From the NCBI GenBank assembly GCA_902778175.1, contig CACYWT010000025.1:1-64000 (forward strand): a DNA stretch of 64,000 nucleotides. The letters run 5' to 3'. Source of the stretch: an uncultured Ruminococcus sp. (GTDB taxonomy: Bacteria; Bacillota; Clostridia; Oscillospirales; Acutalibacteraceae). Each line of letters begins with the position of its first letter. Positions within the stretch are counted from its first letter, which is position 1. Shown here in pieces: positions 53,261-63,500 of the stretch. Below the pieces are notes generated by a model. That model ran no database searches. It was given only the letters and a program-made list of their open reading frames with translations, and was not told the DNA's origin. Position numbers and translations under genes: made by a program.

Positions 53261-56200
53261 ATGGTAAAGCTGATAACCGGCAGAAGCGGCAGCGGCAAGA
53301 CGGGAAAGCTTTTTGAGTACATAAGGAGCAATTCCGGACAGGGCAGAGCCGTGCTGATAGTACCTGAGCAAAGCTCATTCTATAACGAAAAAAGAATACT
53401 TGATGAATTGGGCGAAAGAGACGCCGCTGATATTGAAGTGCTGAGTTTCCGCAGACTTTGCAGCAGGATATTTGAAGAATACAAGGGTATTGCGGAAGAA
53501 CGTATTGACGACGGCGTAAAGGCTGTGCTTATGAGCATGGCAATAGAAAACGCGCCTGCCGAGGGCGGCGGACAGGAGCTTTACGGAGCAGAGCCGGGCA
53601 AAAAGCGCAGGATCAGCGATCTTGTTGAACCCATGCTCGTTGCGGTAAACGAATACAAGCTCTGCATGATAACTCCTGAAATGCTGATGCGTACTGCAAA
53701 ATCGGTCGGCGGCGGGGTGCTTGCGGCAAAGCTCAGGGACAGCGCAAGGATATATGCCGCATATAACGCATTGCTCGAAAATACATATGCCGACCCTGAT
53801 GACGATCTTACGAGATTGTATGATATCCTCGGAGAACATGATTATTTTTCCGGTATGAGGGTATATATAGATTCTTTCAGCGGATTCTCGGCTCAGGAGC
53901 TGAAAATAACCGAGCGTATAATGACTCAGTGTAAGGAGCTGTATATTACCGTCTGCTGCGACAGGGAAAGCCTCGGAATAAATGATTCGGTATTCTATGA
54001 GCCTGCCCTGACCTACCGCAGCCTTATCCGCTGCGCTTCCCGTACAGGTGTGAAGTGCATTGTTGAGGAAATGCCTGGAACGGGTCTGCGATTCAGAAGC
54101 GGAAATATCCGCGCAATAGAGGAGAATATTTTTTCCTCCTACCGCGCAGCATTGTCCGGAGCAGGGAGCGTTTCCTCTGACGGGAGCGTTCGTCTGTATG
54201 AGGCGTCGGATATATATGACGAGGTGCGTCATATTGCGGTGTCAATATTCCGTATGGTACGCGACGAGGGCTACCGCTATAACGAAATAGAGATAATCGG
54301 CAGACAGCCGGATCTATATAAAAGCATCATTGCCGGAGAATTTCCGAAATATGATATCCCGTTTTTTATTTCGGATCCGGTTCCGCTTGAACAGAAACCG
54401 CTTATACGGATGATGCTGTCAGTATTCGAGGCTGTTCATTCGGGCTTTGATACCGAGGCGGTGATAAGGCTTGCAAAGACGGGAATGACATCTTTGAAAG
54501 AGGAAGAGGTATTCCGTCTGGAAAATTACTGCTATGTCTGGAATATCCGCGGCAAACGCTGGAGAGAGCCTTTTACCATGTCGCCGGAGGGAATTAGGAC
54601 GAATGACGCGGAGCAAAGCAGGGATACGCAGCTGACTGAGGATATCCGAAAAAGGCTTATTGAGCCGCTGACGGAATTTGAATCCGGCATACGCGGAGCA
54701 AAGACAGGCAGTGAGATATGCGAAAGGCTGTATGCTCTTATGGAGGAATACGGCACGAGGGATAAATTCCGCAGCCTTATACACAGGCTTTCGGAAAGCT
54801 GCTCTGAAACTGCTCTCAGCAGGGAGGCGTCCGTCTGGGATATCGCAATTGATATTCTCGAAAAGCTGCATCATGTAATGACTGACAAGCCTGTTGACAG
54901 CCGCAGCTTTGAATCGCTTCTCAGGCTTTATATCAGGAAAAGACCGATCTCGGATATCCCCGAAACGATAAACAGCGTTTCTGTCGGACAGGCAGGAACT
55001 GTTCGCAGCCGCGCTCCGCGCGCTGTATTCGTGATAGGCGCTGCGGAAGGAGTATTTCCTGCTCAGCCGGGAGCTGTCGGGATTTTCACCGACAGCGAAA
55101 GAAGGATCCTGAGGGAAGGACAGCCCGAGGAGCTTAATCTGCCGCTGTACGACAGCATATACGGCGCTTCGCTCAAAGAGAAAATGAATGTATATACAAC
55201 TCTTTGCGCGCCGTCGGAACGGCTTTATGTCAGCTTTTACCGTCAAAGTCCGTCGGGAGCGCCCTGTGAGCCTTCGGTCATTGTTCATGAGATAAAGAAA
55301 ATTATCCCCGATGTTCCGGTCGATGAGCCGGAGGATATCTCTTCCTATTCTCCGTCTGATGACAGTCTGGTATGTACCGAAAGACAATGCTTTGACGTCT
55401 GCGCGCAGCTCTGGAATACCGACAGCCCCAGAAGCGAAACACTGAAAAGCTATTATCTTTCGTCGGAAAAATACAGCGACAGGGCAAAGGCAATAAAAAG
55501 GGCGTCGCGCAGAGAGGCGTTCAGCCTGAAAAATAAAGAAAATGCGCGTCGTCTGTTCGGCGCGCCGCTGAGATTGTCAAGCACTAAGATAGATAAGTTT
55601 TCCGGGTGCAAATTCTCATATTTCTGCTGTTTCGGACTTGACGCCCAGCCGCTGAGGAAGGCTTCTATGGACAGCGGACTTTACGGCACAGCAATGCACT
55701 ATATCTTTGAGAAACTTCTCAGGGATACGGGAATAGACGAGCTTATCAAAAAAGATGAAACACAGCTTAAAATGCTCATTGCCCAGGCTCTGGACTGCTG
55801 TCTTGATGAGCTTGGTGACAAGGGCGAGCGCAGCAGCCGCTTTAATGCTGTATGCAGGAAGATAAGGCGCAATGCTTTCAGGGTGCTTTTGAGAATGTGC
55901 CGTCAGTTTGAGGGCGACAGCTTCCGTCCCGAGGATTTCGAGCTGCATATCGGCGGCAGGGACGAAGAGAACAATATCCCTGCATATGAGATAATTCTTC
56001 CGACCGGGGACAGAGTCGTTGTCAGCGGCTTTGTTGACAGGGTAGATACCGCGCTGATAGACGGGAAAAAATATATCAGGATAATAGATTATAAAACCGG
56101 ACAGGAGCCGTTTGAACTGGGTAATATCGCAAACGGGATAAAGCTTCAGATGCTGCTGTATCTTTCGGCTATACTTAAAAACGGTACAGATAAATACGGC

Positions 56201-56704
56201 GACGGACAAAAGCTCCTCCCGGCAGGAGTGCTGTATGTTCCTGCGACCTCCAGAAGCACTGCCGGAGCGTCAAGCCTTCCTCAGACAGCTGATATGAAGC
56301 TTGCCGAGCAGGAAAACAATTTCCGCATGAAGGGTTTGCTGATAAAGGACAAGAATGTCCTGTCATATATGGAGCAGGGACCGCAGGGAAAATTCATTCC
56401 TGCCGCTATAAGCAAAAAACCGCCGTATGACCTTAATTCACGCAGCAGCGTTGTCACCGATGAGGAATTTGACGAAATATTCAGATATATTGATATATGC
56501 ATAAAGCGCATGGGTGTGGAGCTTTATTCGGGCAATATCTCGGCGGCTCCGTCAAAGAACGCCTGCAAATACTGTCCCTATGCATCGGTATGCCGCTTTG
56601 AAAAGGGCAGCAGGACGGTAAAGTTTCCGAAATATGATAAAAACGCTGCGCTTGACCATATCAGGGAAGAACTGAGGAAGGAGGAAAACGAAAATGACGG
56701 ATAA
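53261..56704 (+). CDS. addB: ATP-dependent helicase/nuclease subunit B
   Basis: Encodes 1147 residues. With AddA it processes double-strand breaks for RecA. The N-terminal inactive-helicase half keeps a Walker A, TGRSGSGKTGKLFEYI. The C-terminal nuclease has IIDYKTGQEPFELG. Four Cys for an iron-sulfur cluster are split between SGCKFSYFCCFG (about 782) and NACKYCPYASVC (about 1107-1118), as in the family. GAGGTGG precedes ATG. It overlaps addA by 11 bases. Confidence 0.96.
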   Translation: MVKLITGRSGSGKTGKLFEYIRSNSGQGRAVLIVPEQSSFYNEKRILDELGERDAADIEVLSFRRLCSRIFEEYKGIAEERIDDGVKAVLMSMAIENAPAEGGGQELYGAEPGKKRRISDLVEPMLVAVNEYKLCMITPEMLMRTAKSVGGGVLAAKLRDSARIYAAYNALLENTYADPDDDLTRLYDILGEHDYFSGMRVYIDSFSGFSAQELKITERIMTQCKELYITVCCDRESLGINDSVFYEPALTYRSLIRCASRTGVKCIVEEMPGTGLRFRSGNIRAIEENIFSSYRAALSGAGSVSSDGSVRLYEASDIYDEVRHIAVSIFRMVRDEGYRYNEIEIIGRQPDLYKSIIAGEFPKYDIPFFISDPVPLEQKPLIRMMLSVFEAVHSGFDTEAVIRLAKTGMTSLKEEEVFRLENYCYVWNIRGKRWREPFTMSPEGIRTNDAEQSRDTQLTEDIRKRLIEPLTEFESGIRGAKTGSEICERLYALMEEYGTRDKFRSLIHRLSESCSETALSREASVWDIAIDILEKLHHVMTDKPVDSRSFESLLRLYIRKRPISDIPETINSVSVGQAGTVRSRAPRAVFVIGAAEGVFPAQPGAVGIFTDSERRILREGQPEELNLPLYDSIYGASLKEKMNVYTTLCAPSERLYVSFYRQSPSGAPCEPSVIVHEIKKIIPDVPVDEPEDISSYSPSDDSLVCTERQCFDVCAQLWNTDSPRSETLKSYYLSSEKYSDRAKAIKRASRREAFSLKNKENARRLFGAPLRLSSTKIDKFSGCKFSYFCCFGLDAQPLRKASMDSGLYGTAMHYIFEKLLRDTGIDELIKKDETQLKMLIAQALDCCLDELGDKGERSSRFNAVCRKIRRNAFRVLLRMCRQFEGDSFRPEDFELHIGGRDEENNIPAYEIILPTGDRVVVSGFVDRVDTALIDGKKYIRIIDYKTGQEPFELGNIANGIKLQMLLYLSAILKNGTDKYGDGQKLLPAGVLYVPATSRSTAGASSLPQTADMKLAEQENNFRMKGLLIKDKNVLSYMEQGPQGKFIPAAISKKPPYDLNSRSSVVTDEEFDEIFRYIDICIKRMGVELYSGNISAAPSKNACKYCPYASVCRFEKGSRTVKFPKYDKNAALDHIREELRKEENENDG

Positions 56705-59700
56705 GAAAGGCTTTGAACCGACCCCGGCGCAGAAAAACGCCATAAATGCCCAGGGCGGCGGAATAACGGTATCGGCTGCGGCAGGATCGGGAAAGACAAG
56801 GGTATTGGTGCAGAGAGTGATACGTCTTCTTACCGGTGATGATCCGGTGCCGGCGGACAGACTGCTTATTCTTACATTTACCAATACAGCCGCCGCGGAA
56901 ATGAAGAGCCGTATTTCCAAGGCGATCGACGAGCTTATCGTACAATATCCCGAAAACCGTTTTTACCGCCGTCAGCAGCTTCTTCTCGGCAGCGCGGATA
57001 TATGCACAATCGACAGCTTTTGCAGCAAGACAGTCAGAGAAAATTTCTTCCGTCTTGGAGTGAGCAGGGATTTCCGGATAGGAAGCAATTCCGAGCTTCT
57101 CGAAATAAGGCGCAGGGTAATGTCCGATCTTATCGAGGAATATTATACCCTGCCCGACAGATCGGACGAAAATTATGAGCAGAAAAGTCAGCTCAGCGAA
57201 AGCTTTTCCGTACTGAGTATGATAATGACTGATGCAAAGCTTGATACCGATCTGGAAAACGAGCTGCTCAGAGCCTATGACAAATATGTTTCCCATGCAT
57301 TCCCCGATGAATGGATAGACCGCTGCGTTGGAGCCTATGATCCGGAAGGCGGCGGAAAGGAAGCGGGAAAGGCTGTTATGGAGCTTTTGCAGCCGGCAGC
57401 GGAAAAGCTGCGCAGTATTTATGACGATGCTTTGCAGTACCGCGATGAGCTTGAACAGACAAGGATAACAAAGCAGGCGGCAAAAAAACCAAAGGATCAG
57501 GGAAAGAAAAATGCCTATGATACGATCGCAGACGTATATGACAGCTACGGATATTTCCTTGAGGAGATCGAAGACATATTCTCCGAGGGGGAAAGCATTT
57601 CACGCGCCTCCGGGATCATATCGGAATTTGAAAAGATAACCGTGCGCTACGGCGCGTCAAAGGACGAAACGATAAAGACGGCGTCAGCTCTTCTGGGAGA
57701 ATTTGCCGATACCGTTATAAAGGAGCTTGCTCCCTGCGCCTGCTTTACCGATGAAGTTATAGACGACAACAACCGCGCTCTTTTCCCCGTGATGAAATGT
57801 CTGCGCAGTATACTGACGGATTTTTCGGAAAGATTCTTTGAGGCAAAAAGGGAGAAGGGAATACTCGATTTCCATGATCTTGAAAGTCTTGTGCTGAAAC
57901 TGCTTTACGAAAAGACTGACAGCGGCTATGTCATAACGGATTTTGCAAGGGAAACTGCCGCTCAGTATGACGAGATAATGGTTGACGAATATCAGGATAC
58001 AAATGATATTCAGGAAAATATCTTCCGCGCAATATCGAGAAATGAAGAAAATCTTTTCGTTGTCGGAGATATAAAGCAGAGCATATTCCGTTTCCGTGAG
58101 GCTAAACCGGTTCTTTTCAGGAACAGATGCTCGGCTGCTTCGCTGTATGACGAGGCTGAAAGGAAATTTCCTGCACTTATCGTGCTGGATATGAATTTCC
58201 GCAGCCGCAGCGGGATCATTGACAGCGTAAACTATATTTTTTCTTTGCTCATGTCTGAAAAGACAGGAGATATCGAATACGATGAAAACCAGCGGCTTAC
58301 TGCCGGAGCGCAGTATCCTCCGTCGGACAGCGTGAGTACGGAGCTGCATATGGTCGAATTCAGGACAAAAAATACCGCAGACGACGATGATCAGTCAGAC
58401 GAAGAAGATGCCGACAAAACAAGGACTGAAGCCGATTACTGCGCAAGGCTCATCAGGGATATGATAAGCTCGGGAGAACAGGTATATGATCCCGAACAAA
58501 AGCGTATGCGTCATATCAGATACGGCGATATATGCATACTGCTCAGGGCGGTGAAAAACCGCGCCCATGTATATTCTTCATCGCTTGAACGTGCAGGGAT
58601 ATCATCATATACCGATACGGAATTTGATCTGCTGGAGAGATACGAGGTCAGGGCTGCGCTTTCCTATCTGAAAGTGCTTGACAACCCTCTTTCGGATATT
58701 GACCTTACGGCGGCAATGATGTGTCCTGTGTCGGGATTTACTCCGGACGAGCTTGCGCAGATAAAAACCGCGTCCGGAAAAAGCTTCTATAAAAAGCTGA
58801 TATTTCTTTCATCGGATAAGGCGGAGCCTTCGCCGCTTGCGGAAAAGATCAGGAGCTTTATGCAGCAGATGAGGAATTTCCGCAGTCTTGCCGTCACGAT
58901 GCCGACGGACAGGCTTTTGTGGGATTTCTTTGAAAAGACAGCATTTGTATCGGTCATGAGGGCTATGCCGGACGGAGAATTCCGCGCCGAAAATCTCAAA
59001 CGGCTCCTGAATTATATCAGCGAATACGAAAACGGCACAGGCGGAGGACTTACGGGCTTTGTGCGTCATATACGCTATCTTGAAGAAACGGGCAGCGGCA
59101 TCCGCGTTTCCGACAGCGCGCCGATGAATTCCGTGCGCATTATGACTATACACCATTCCAAGGGACTTGAATTTCCGGTCTGTATACTTGCCTCCTCAAA
59201 CAGCCGCGGTCTGGAGGAGCATCCGAGGGTGAATTATCACAGTGAGCTTGGCGTCGGACTGAGGGCTGTTGATACTGAAAAGCTTCTGCAGTTCAATACA
59301 GTACAGTATACCGCAATAAAAATGCTTTCCGCTGCCGAGGAAAAAAGCGAGCTTTTGCGTCTTTTGTATGTCGCCCTTACAAGACCGAAGGAGAAACTGA
59401 TTGTTCTTTCAACCGTTACGGTAAAGGAAGATCCCGATCCGTCAAAGCCGGACGATTACCGCAAATATCTGAACGATCTTGCGCGGCGCATAAGATTTGA
59501 TCCTGAAAGCGGCAGTCTTTCACCGTCGTGCGTACTTTCGTGCAGGACGTTTTCGGACTGGATATTCACCTGCGCTTTGCTAAGCGGAGAACTTCATGAG
59601 CTGAGGAGAGATGCAGGCATAATCAGCGACAGTGACGGAAGCTTTCCCGGCGGGGAGGTCGATCTGCCGGTACTTTGTACGGGAAGTCCGTGGAAATATG

Positions 59701-60464
59701 TTCATGTAACGGACAGTGAAACTGTATATGCGAAGAACGGAAAGGATCATGCGGAAGATAATGACGGTACTTTGCTTTCGCTGATGAAAAAGAGATTCTC
59801 GGAGAAAAGGAGAGATTACACTACAGTCATTCCGTCAAAGGTATCCGCATCTGCTCTGGCGCACAGGGGGAAGGTGACGGATTTCACAGCGGTTTCCGTC
59901 CCTTCGTTTGCAAGGAAGGACAGGATCTCACCGACCCGGCGCGGAACGGCGACCCACAATTTCCTGCAGTATGCTGATCTCGGAAGGCTTTATGAGGAGA
60001 TCAGCTCGACCGGAGATTTTTCGGGGGAGAGAAACAGGGTAGTGACCGGGCAGCTTATGACGGAAGAGCAGACAGGACTTATCGAACGCAGCAGCATAAC
60101 CCGGTTCGTAAAAAGCGCATTATTCGGGCGTATGCTGAAAGCGGATAAGGTATACAGGGAATACCGCTTTACGGTAAATATACCTGCGGCTCTGGCGTCG
60201 CCGGGAATTATTCCAGAGGGTGAAGATGACGGCGGAGCTACTTCCGTACTTCAGGGCGCGATAGACTGCATCATAGAGGAAAATAACGGGCTTGTCATTG
60301 TTGATTACAAGACGGACAGGGTAAAGTCGGCGGAGATCCTTGCGGAAACATACGGAACCCAGCTCAGGTTATACCGCGAGGCGGCGCAGAAGCTTTTCGG
60401 AAAACCGGTCAAGGAGTGTGTGATATACTCACTGCACTGCGGAGAAGAAGCCATTATCCATTAA
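56694..60464 (+). CDS. addA: ATP-dependent helicase/nuclease subunit A
   Basis: Encodes 1256 residues. UvrD-like helicase with a C-terminal RecB-type nuclease. Motifs include TPAQKNAI (Q motif), AAAGSGKTRVLVQRV (Walker A), IMVDEYQDTNDIQ (motif II), VVGDIKQSIFRFREA, IMTIHHSKGLEFPV, LLYVALTRPKEKLIVLS and the nuclease VIVDYKTDRV. AAGGAGGA inside addB precedes ATG. Some AddA features (Lys- and Glu-rich insertion near 255-270) vary in the family. Confidence 0.96.
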   Translation: MTDKKGFEPTPAQKNAINAQGGGITVSAAAGSGKTRVLVQRVIRLLTGDDPVPADRLLILTFTNTAAAEMKSRISKAIDELIVQYPENRFYRRQQLLLGSADICTIDSFCSKTVRENFFRLGVSRDFRIGSNSELLEIRRRVMSDLIEEYYTLPDRSDENYEQKSQLSESFSVLSMIMTDAKLDTDLENELLRAYDKYVSHAFPDEWIDRCVGAYDPEGGGKEAGKAVMELLQPAAEKLRSIYDDALQYRDELEQTRITKQAAKKPKDQGKKNAYDTIADVYDSYGYFLEEIEDIFSEGESISRASGIISEFEKITVRYGASKDETIKTASALLGEFADTVIKELAPCACFTDEVIDDNNRALFPVMKCLRSILTDFSERFFEAKREKGILDFHDLESLVLKLLYEKTDSGYVITDFARETAAQYDEIMVDEYQDTNDIQENIFRAISRNEENLFVVGDIKQSIFRFREAKPVLFRNRCSAASLYDEAERKFPALIVLDMNFRSRSGIIDSVNYIFSLLMSEKTGDIEYDENQRLTAGAQYPPSDSVSTELHMVEFRTKNTADDDDQSDEEDADKTRTEADYCARLIRDMISSGEQVYDPEQKRMRHIRYGDICILLRAVKNRAHVYSSSLERAGISSYTDTEFDLLERYEVRAALSYLKVLDNPLSDIDLTAAMMCPVSGFTPDELAQIKTASGKSFYKKLIFLSSDKAEPSPLAEKIRSFMQQMRNFRSLAVTMPTDRLLWDFFEKTAFVSVMRAMPDGEFRAENLKRLLNYISEYENGTGGGLTGFVRHIRYLEETGSGIRVSDSAPMNSVRIMTIHHSKGLEFPVCILASSNSRGLEEHPRVNYHSELGVGLRAVDTEKLLQFNTVQYTAIKMLSAAEEKSELLRLLYVALTRPKEKLIVLSTVTVKEDPDPSKPDDYRKYLNDLARRIRFDPESGSLSPSCVLSCRTFSDWIFTCALLSGELHELRRDAGIISDSDGSFPGGEVDLPVLCTGSPWKYVHVTDSETVYAKNGKDHAEDNDGTLLSLMKKRFSEKRRDYTTVIPSKVSASALAHRGKVTDFTAVSVPSFARKDRISPTRRGTATHNFLQYADLGRLYEEISSTGDFSGERNRVVTGQLMTEEQTGLIERSSITRFVKSALFGRMLKADKVYREYRFTVNIPAALASPGIIPEGEDDGGATSVLQGAIDCIIEENNGLVIVDYKTDRVKSAEILAETYGTQLRLYREAAQKLFGKPVKECVIYSLHCGEEAIIH

Positions 60465-60481
60465 TGTACCCAATAAAAAAA

Positions 60482-60510
60482 GCAGCGGACTCAGATCCGC
60501 TGCCTTTTTA
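60482..60510. terminator. Bidirectional terminator between addA and the HD-GYP gene
   Basis: The perfect 8-bp stem GCAGCGGA/TCCGCTGC has T on its right and A on its left, so it can end both converging transcripts. Confidence 0.85.
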
Positions 60511-60517
60511 TTTTCGG

Positions 60518-63500
60518 TCAATATTTGTTTCCGTCGTTCAGTCTTTTGGTATTCATTATGTTTCTGTCAAATACCAGATCTTCTGAAATATTGTGCTTTG
60601 CATAATAGAGCGATTTCATTGCGGTCGAATACAGCTCCTCATATGACCGTCCGCCCGACGGGTACATACTTACTCCGAGCTTTCCGAATACGCTTATTTC
60701 TCCGTCGGCTGTGTCGAATTTGCGGCGCATGATGGAGCATATTGCCTCCGCCTTTTCGGTGATCTTGTCAATATTGCTCATGCCCTTGACGAAGATCACA
60801 AACTGCGCTCCGCTTATTCTTCCGATGATATCCGAATCGCGGAACAGCTCGCGCACATTGTCGGCTGTTTCTTTGAGAATGGCATTGGCGAAGGATTTTC
60901 CGAGGGCTTCCTCTACAGAATCAAAATTGCATATTTCCGCAACTATCAGAGCGTGGATACCTGCGGCTCCGTCGTCATAGAGATAATTCTTGATCTTGTT
61001 TTCAGTCGCTGTGCGGTTGTAAAGATTTGTGATATAATCGGTCCTGTCGCGTCTTGCGTCGGTATTTTCGCTGTCCTCGTTTTCGCCGGAAACATCAGCG
61101 CATACAGCCATGATCTTTACGGGAACGCCTGCCGCATTGCGTACAGCGACAAAATGGACGCGGTTCCAGATATGTTCATCTGTTATCATATTGTATATCC
61201 TGACAAGACATTCGGAATCCGCTCCCTCGGAACGCGCAAAATTCATCTTCTCAAGGAATCTCTTGATATCGTCGGGATGAACCATCGGATTGCTGCGGAT
61301 ATTTTTGATGAAGTCGTAGGTTTCGGGATTGTAGCCGTAAAGCTTTTCAAATGATCCGGAGAATTTAACGCTGTCAAGTCTTGGCGACCACTCGAATATG
61401 AAGGATTTCGTCTGTTCGAGGATCTCGTCATAAAGCCTGTCGTTGAGGACAAGGGAGCTTTTTTCATGACCGAGAACGGGAATATCGGTCCTTGCGCCCT
61501 CTTTTCTGGCGATCTCACGGAATGTAAATTCATCGCAGAGATCGGTGCTGTGTATGCCGAATACGATATCCGTCTTCATTCTGAGCTGACGGATAATATC
61601 CTCGTCGGCATTCATCGGCATATAGTTCTTTGCTCCCAGTTCAGTGAAGCAGTCTATGAGGTATACAAGAATATCTATGGGGATTATTCCGCTGCTGATC
61701 TCGTCAAGGAAATCATTCGCAAAGGTTATGCGGTCAAACATACGGTTCGTAAAGCATTTTGTATTGATGCTGTCAAGTCCGACATTGTATACGCCGATCT
61801 CAAAGCCCTTGCCCTTGAGATAATCGGTAAATTCTGTTATCTGTCGCATATCCATATCGCGGAGCATATCATGTGTGATATCAATACAGATATTGCTGCA
61901 TTTTACGGGATAGCGGACAAGGATCTCGTCTATTGCCCTCATAATGACATTGCAGTCTTTGCCCTTGAATATGGTGACTATCGAGATATCCGGGAGCTCC
62001 AGCCCGTCTTTTTCCATATTATGTATTACCGAAAATACCCTGTGCAGGCTGTCAAGGCTGAATGCGGTGATATTGCTGTTACGGGACATTGCGGTATACA
62101 TTTCGTCAAAATTGAATTCCTTGCCGAAATGTTCGGAGCTTTCGATGACCTCGTAGGATACGACCTTTTCCGCTGCCGAATCGAGAACGGGAGCAAAATA
62201 GCTTCCGTATCTGATAAGATCCTTTCTCGGATCGGCAAGCTCGTTTTTGACGCTGCTGATCTCCCAGCTTGTGCGCATATTGCTGTTGTAGAAAAGATAC
62301 ATATCCTTTCCGTTGATCTTGGCGATATCCACAGCCTTTGATGAATTGAAGAAAAGCTCGTCAAAGGTCTTGCCGTTGGCAGGATATGCAGTTACGCCTA
62401 TGCAGGCGGAAATTTCGGGATAGGTTCTTCCGTTGAATGAATATATCTTATGCAGGCTGCGGAATACCTTGTCCACAATAGCGAGGTTTTCATCGCGGTC
62501 GGGGCTGTCCTTGAGGAATACGATGAAATTATCGTCCTCAACGCGCCCGATGATATTGTTGTCGGTAAACTGACTTCTGAGTATATTTGCAATATCTTTA
62601 AGTATTTCATTGCCGAAACGGTAGCCTGTCTGACGGTTGATAGTGCGGAAGCCGTCTATATCAATGAGTATGAGCAAATGCTTTCCGTTTTTGCCGGCAT
62701 GGGAGAGATAGTCGTCTGTTTCTATGCGCAGACCGCTGAAATTGAGCAGTCCGGTCATTGAATCCCTGTTGGTAACGGTTTCGTCGCTGTTCATTGCGTT
62801 TCCGCCGTAAACGAGTCTTTGTATGCTTATGAATATACTTGTGATATCGTCGTCCTCACATACGGGGACGATCGTACAGCGGACGGGAGAATATGCGCTT
62901 CCGTCGAGCTTCAGGGGACATTCGAGAACTACCTTTTCATTGTCCTTGAGGATCTCGCTGTAAAGATTCTCCAATCTCATTGTACGGGCTGTTTTGCTTT
63001 GATAATCGTCGGGGCTTAATCCGGCAAAGAGAGTGACCGCCTCGTTATAGTTTTTGGGAACATATCCGAAAATATCTTTGAACGAGCCTTTTCTTTCTTC
63101 TGCAAGATCCTTTTTCAGATCAAATTCAAATACGAAATCGGACACACGGTTGAGTATCTCGTTATCTCTTCTGCGGGTTTCGCGCATTTCGGTTTTTTGC
63201 TGTTCTATGGTACGGATCAGATCGCTCCTGTCCATTTTGCGGTAGAGATCCTGCGTGGTATCCTGCTCATCTTCGGATAGCTTATGATCGCTGCCTTTTT
63301 CGACGGAGCTGTCCGCATGATTGACGTCGGCATATTCAAGCGCAAGCTTTTTGAATTCGGGAAGGACTTCGCTGAAACAGTCCATCATTTCATCGGAGAA
63401 TTTGCCGCAGGCGCCTGTCCTTATCATCTGCACAGCCTGTTCATGGGAGAAAGCCGCCTTATAGGGACGTTCGCTCGTCAGCGCGTCATAACAGTCTGCG